Positions 41,493 to 41,617 of a DNA stretch of 41,617 bases are shown in pieces; position 1 is the first letter of the stretch; each line of letters begins with the position of its first letter. Under the pieces are notes generated by a model. It did no database searches. It saw nothing but the letters and a program-made list of their open reading frames with translations, and was not told the origin of the DNA. The translations under genes were made by a program, and so were the position numbers. This DNA is from an uncultured Coriobacteriaceae bacterium (GTDB lineage: Bacteria; Actinomycetota; Coriobacteriia; Coriobacteriales; Atopobiaceae), in assembly GCA_902777325.1 (NCBI GenBank), contig CACYTH010000019.1, positions 1 to 41,617 on the forward strand. The letters are read 5' to 3'.

Positions 41493-41617
41493 GGAAGGCC
41501 CTCGCGGACTCCATGGGGCTCGTGGGAACACAAGGCAGGAGGCCGACCTTCCACGACCTTAGGCACACCTTTGCGACCTTCGCCATAGCGGAGGGAATCG
41601 ACGTCAAGACCGTGAGC
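41493..41617 (+). pseudogene. Second copy of integrase C-terminal segment, runs off the window
   Basis: 125 bases matching 34304-34428 except at 41506 and 41518; both changes are synonymous. It encodes KALADSMGLVGTQG and on through HDLRHTFAT to DVKTVS. The beginning of the integrase is missing here. The copy continues past the window end, so it may carry the catalytic-Tyr end that the first copy lacks. Confidence 0.8.

Noticed and set aside
41149..41607. Full-length 152-codon minus gene at the window end
   Set aside because: The first 38 codons are antisense to the integrase repeat and also occur opposite copy 1; only the portion below 41493 is plausible coding sequence.

Overview
The window reads as a high-GC Gram-positive chromosome, most likely Actinomycetota of class Coriobacteriia (Olsenella/Atopobium/Collinsella type). 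This is inferred from base composition, the mix of housekeeping and sugar-fermentation genes, and a PDZ/radical-SAM/DUF512 protein. No rRNA is present to place it firmly.

Bases 1-412 hold two minus-strand tRNA genes (Ala-GGC, then a CAU-anticodon tRNA, probably Ile2) with their own consensus promoter and two terminators. Bases 567-12125 are a dense plus-strand housekeeping run: an ABC-F ATPase, an unknown membrane protein, a site-2 protease, scpA, scpB, a pseudouridine synthase, cmk, plsC, ispH, the DUF512 protein, der and plsY. Stops and starts overlap at many of the junctions. After a terminator, bases 12251-22342 hold rpe, a cysteine desulfurase, a coiled-coil zinc-ribbon protein, coaBC, nfo, a second (Uup-like) ABC-F ATPase and a heterodimeric ABC exporter with one degenerate ATP site.

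Bases 22484-25658 encode a three-gene redox module: a GlpA-like FAD dehydrogenase with a BFD [2Fe-2S] domain, an NAD(P)H/FAD oxidoreductase and a DUF1667 iron-sulfur protein. Next come a small alkyltransferase-like protein on the minus strand and a VanZ-like/DUF1287 pair. Two GH1 phospho-beta-glucosidase-type genes flank a minus-strand gene with a possible winged-helix region, so this is a beta-glucoside utilisation locus. A GNAT acetyltransferase, a small unknown protein and a four-helix DMT protein close the ordinary chromosome.

From about 33,146 the window becomes accessory DNA. A 3' half of tRNA-Pro(GGG), cut exactly at the anticodon loop, sits beside a tyrosine integrase that is frameshifted and has lost its catalytic-tyrosine end. 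A 409-base mosaic of gene scraps follows. Then comes a compact cargo cluster: a membrane SpoIIE-type PP2C phosphatase (minus) divergent from a STAS anti-sigma-antagonist-like protein, a GH3-family acyl-amido synthetase, a C45/choloylglycine-type Ntn amide hydrolase and a membrane protein. The window ends in a truncated unknown gene fused to a second copy of the integrase C-terminal segment (123 of 125 bases identical, both differences synonymous).

The most interesting candidate system is this cargo. It joins a PP2C/STAS partner-switch pair, with no anti-sigma kinase in view, to one enzyme expected to form amide bonds on carboxylic acids and one expected to break them.
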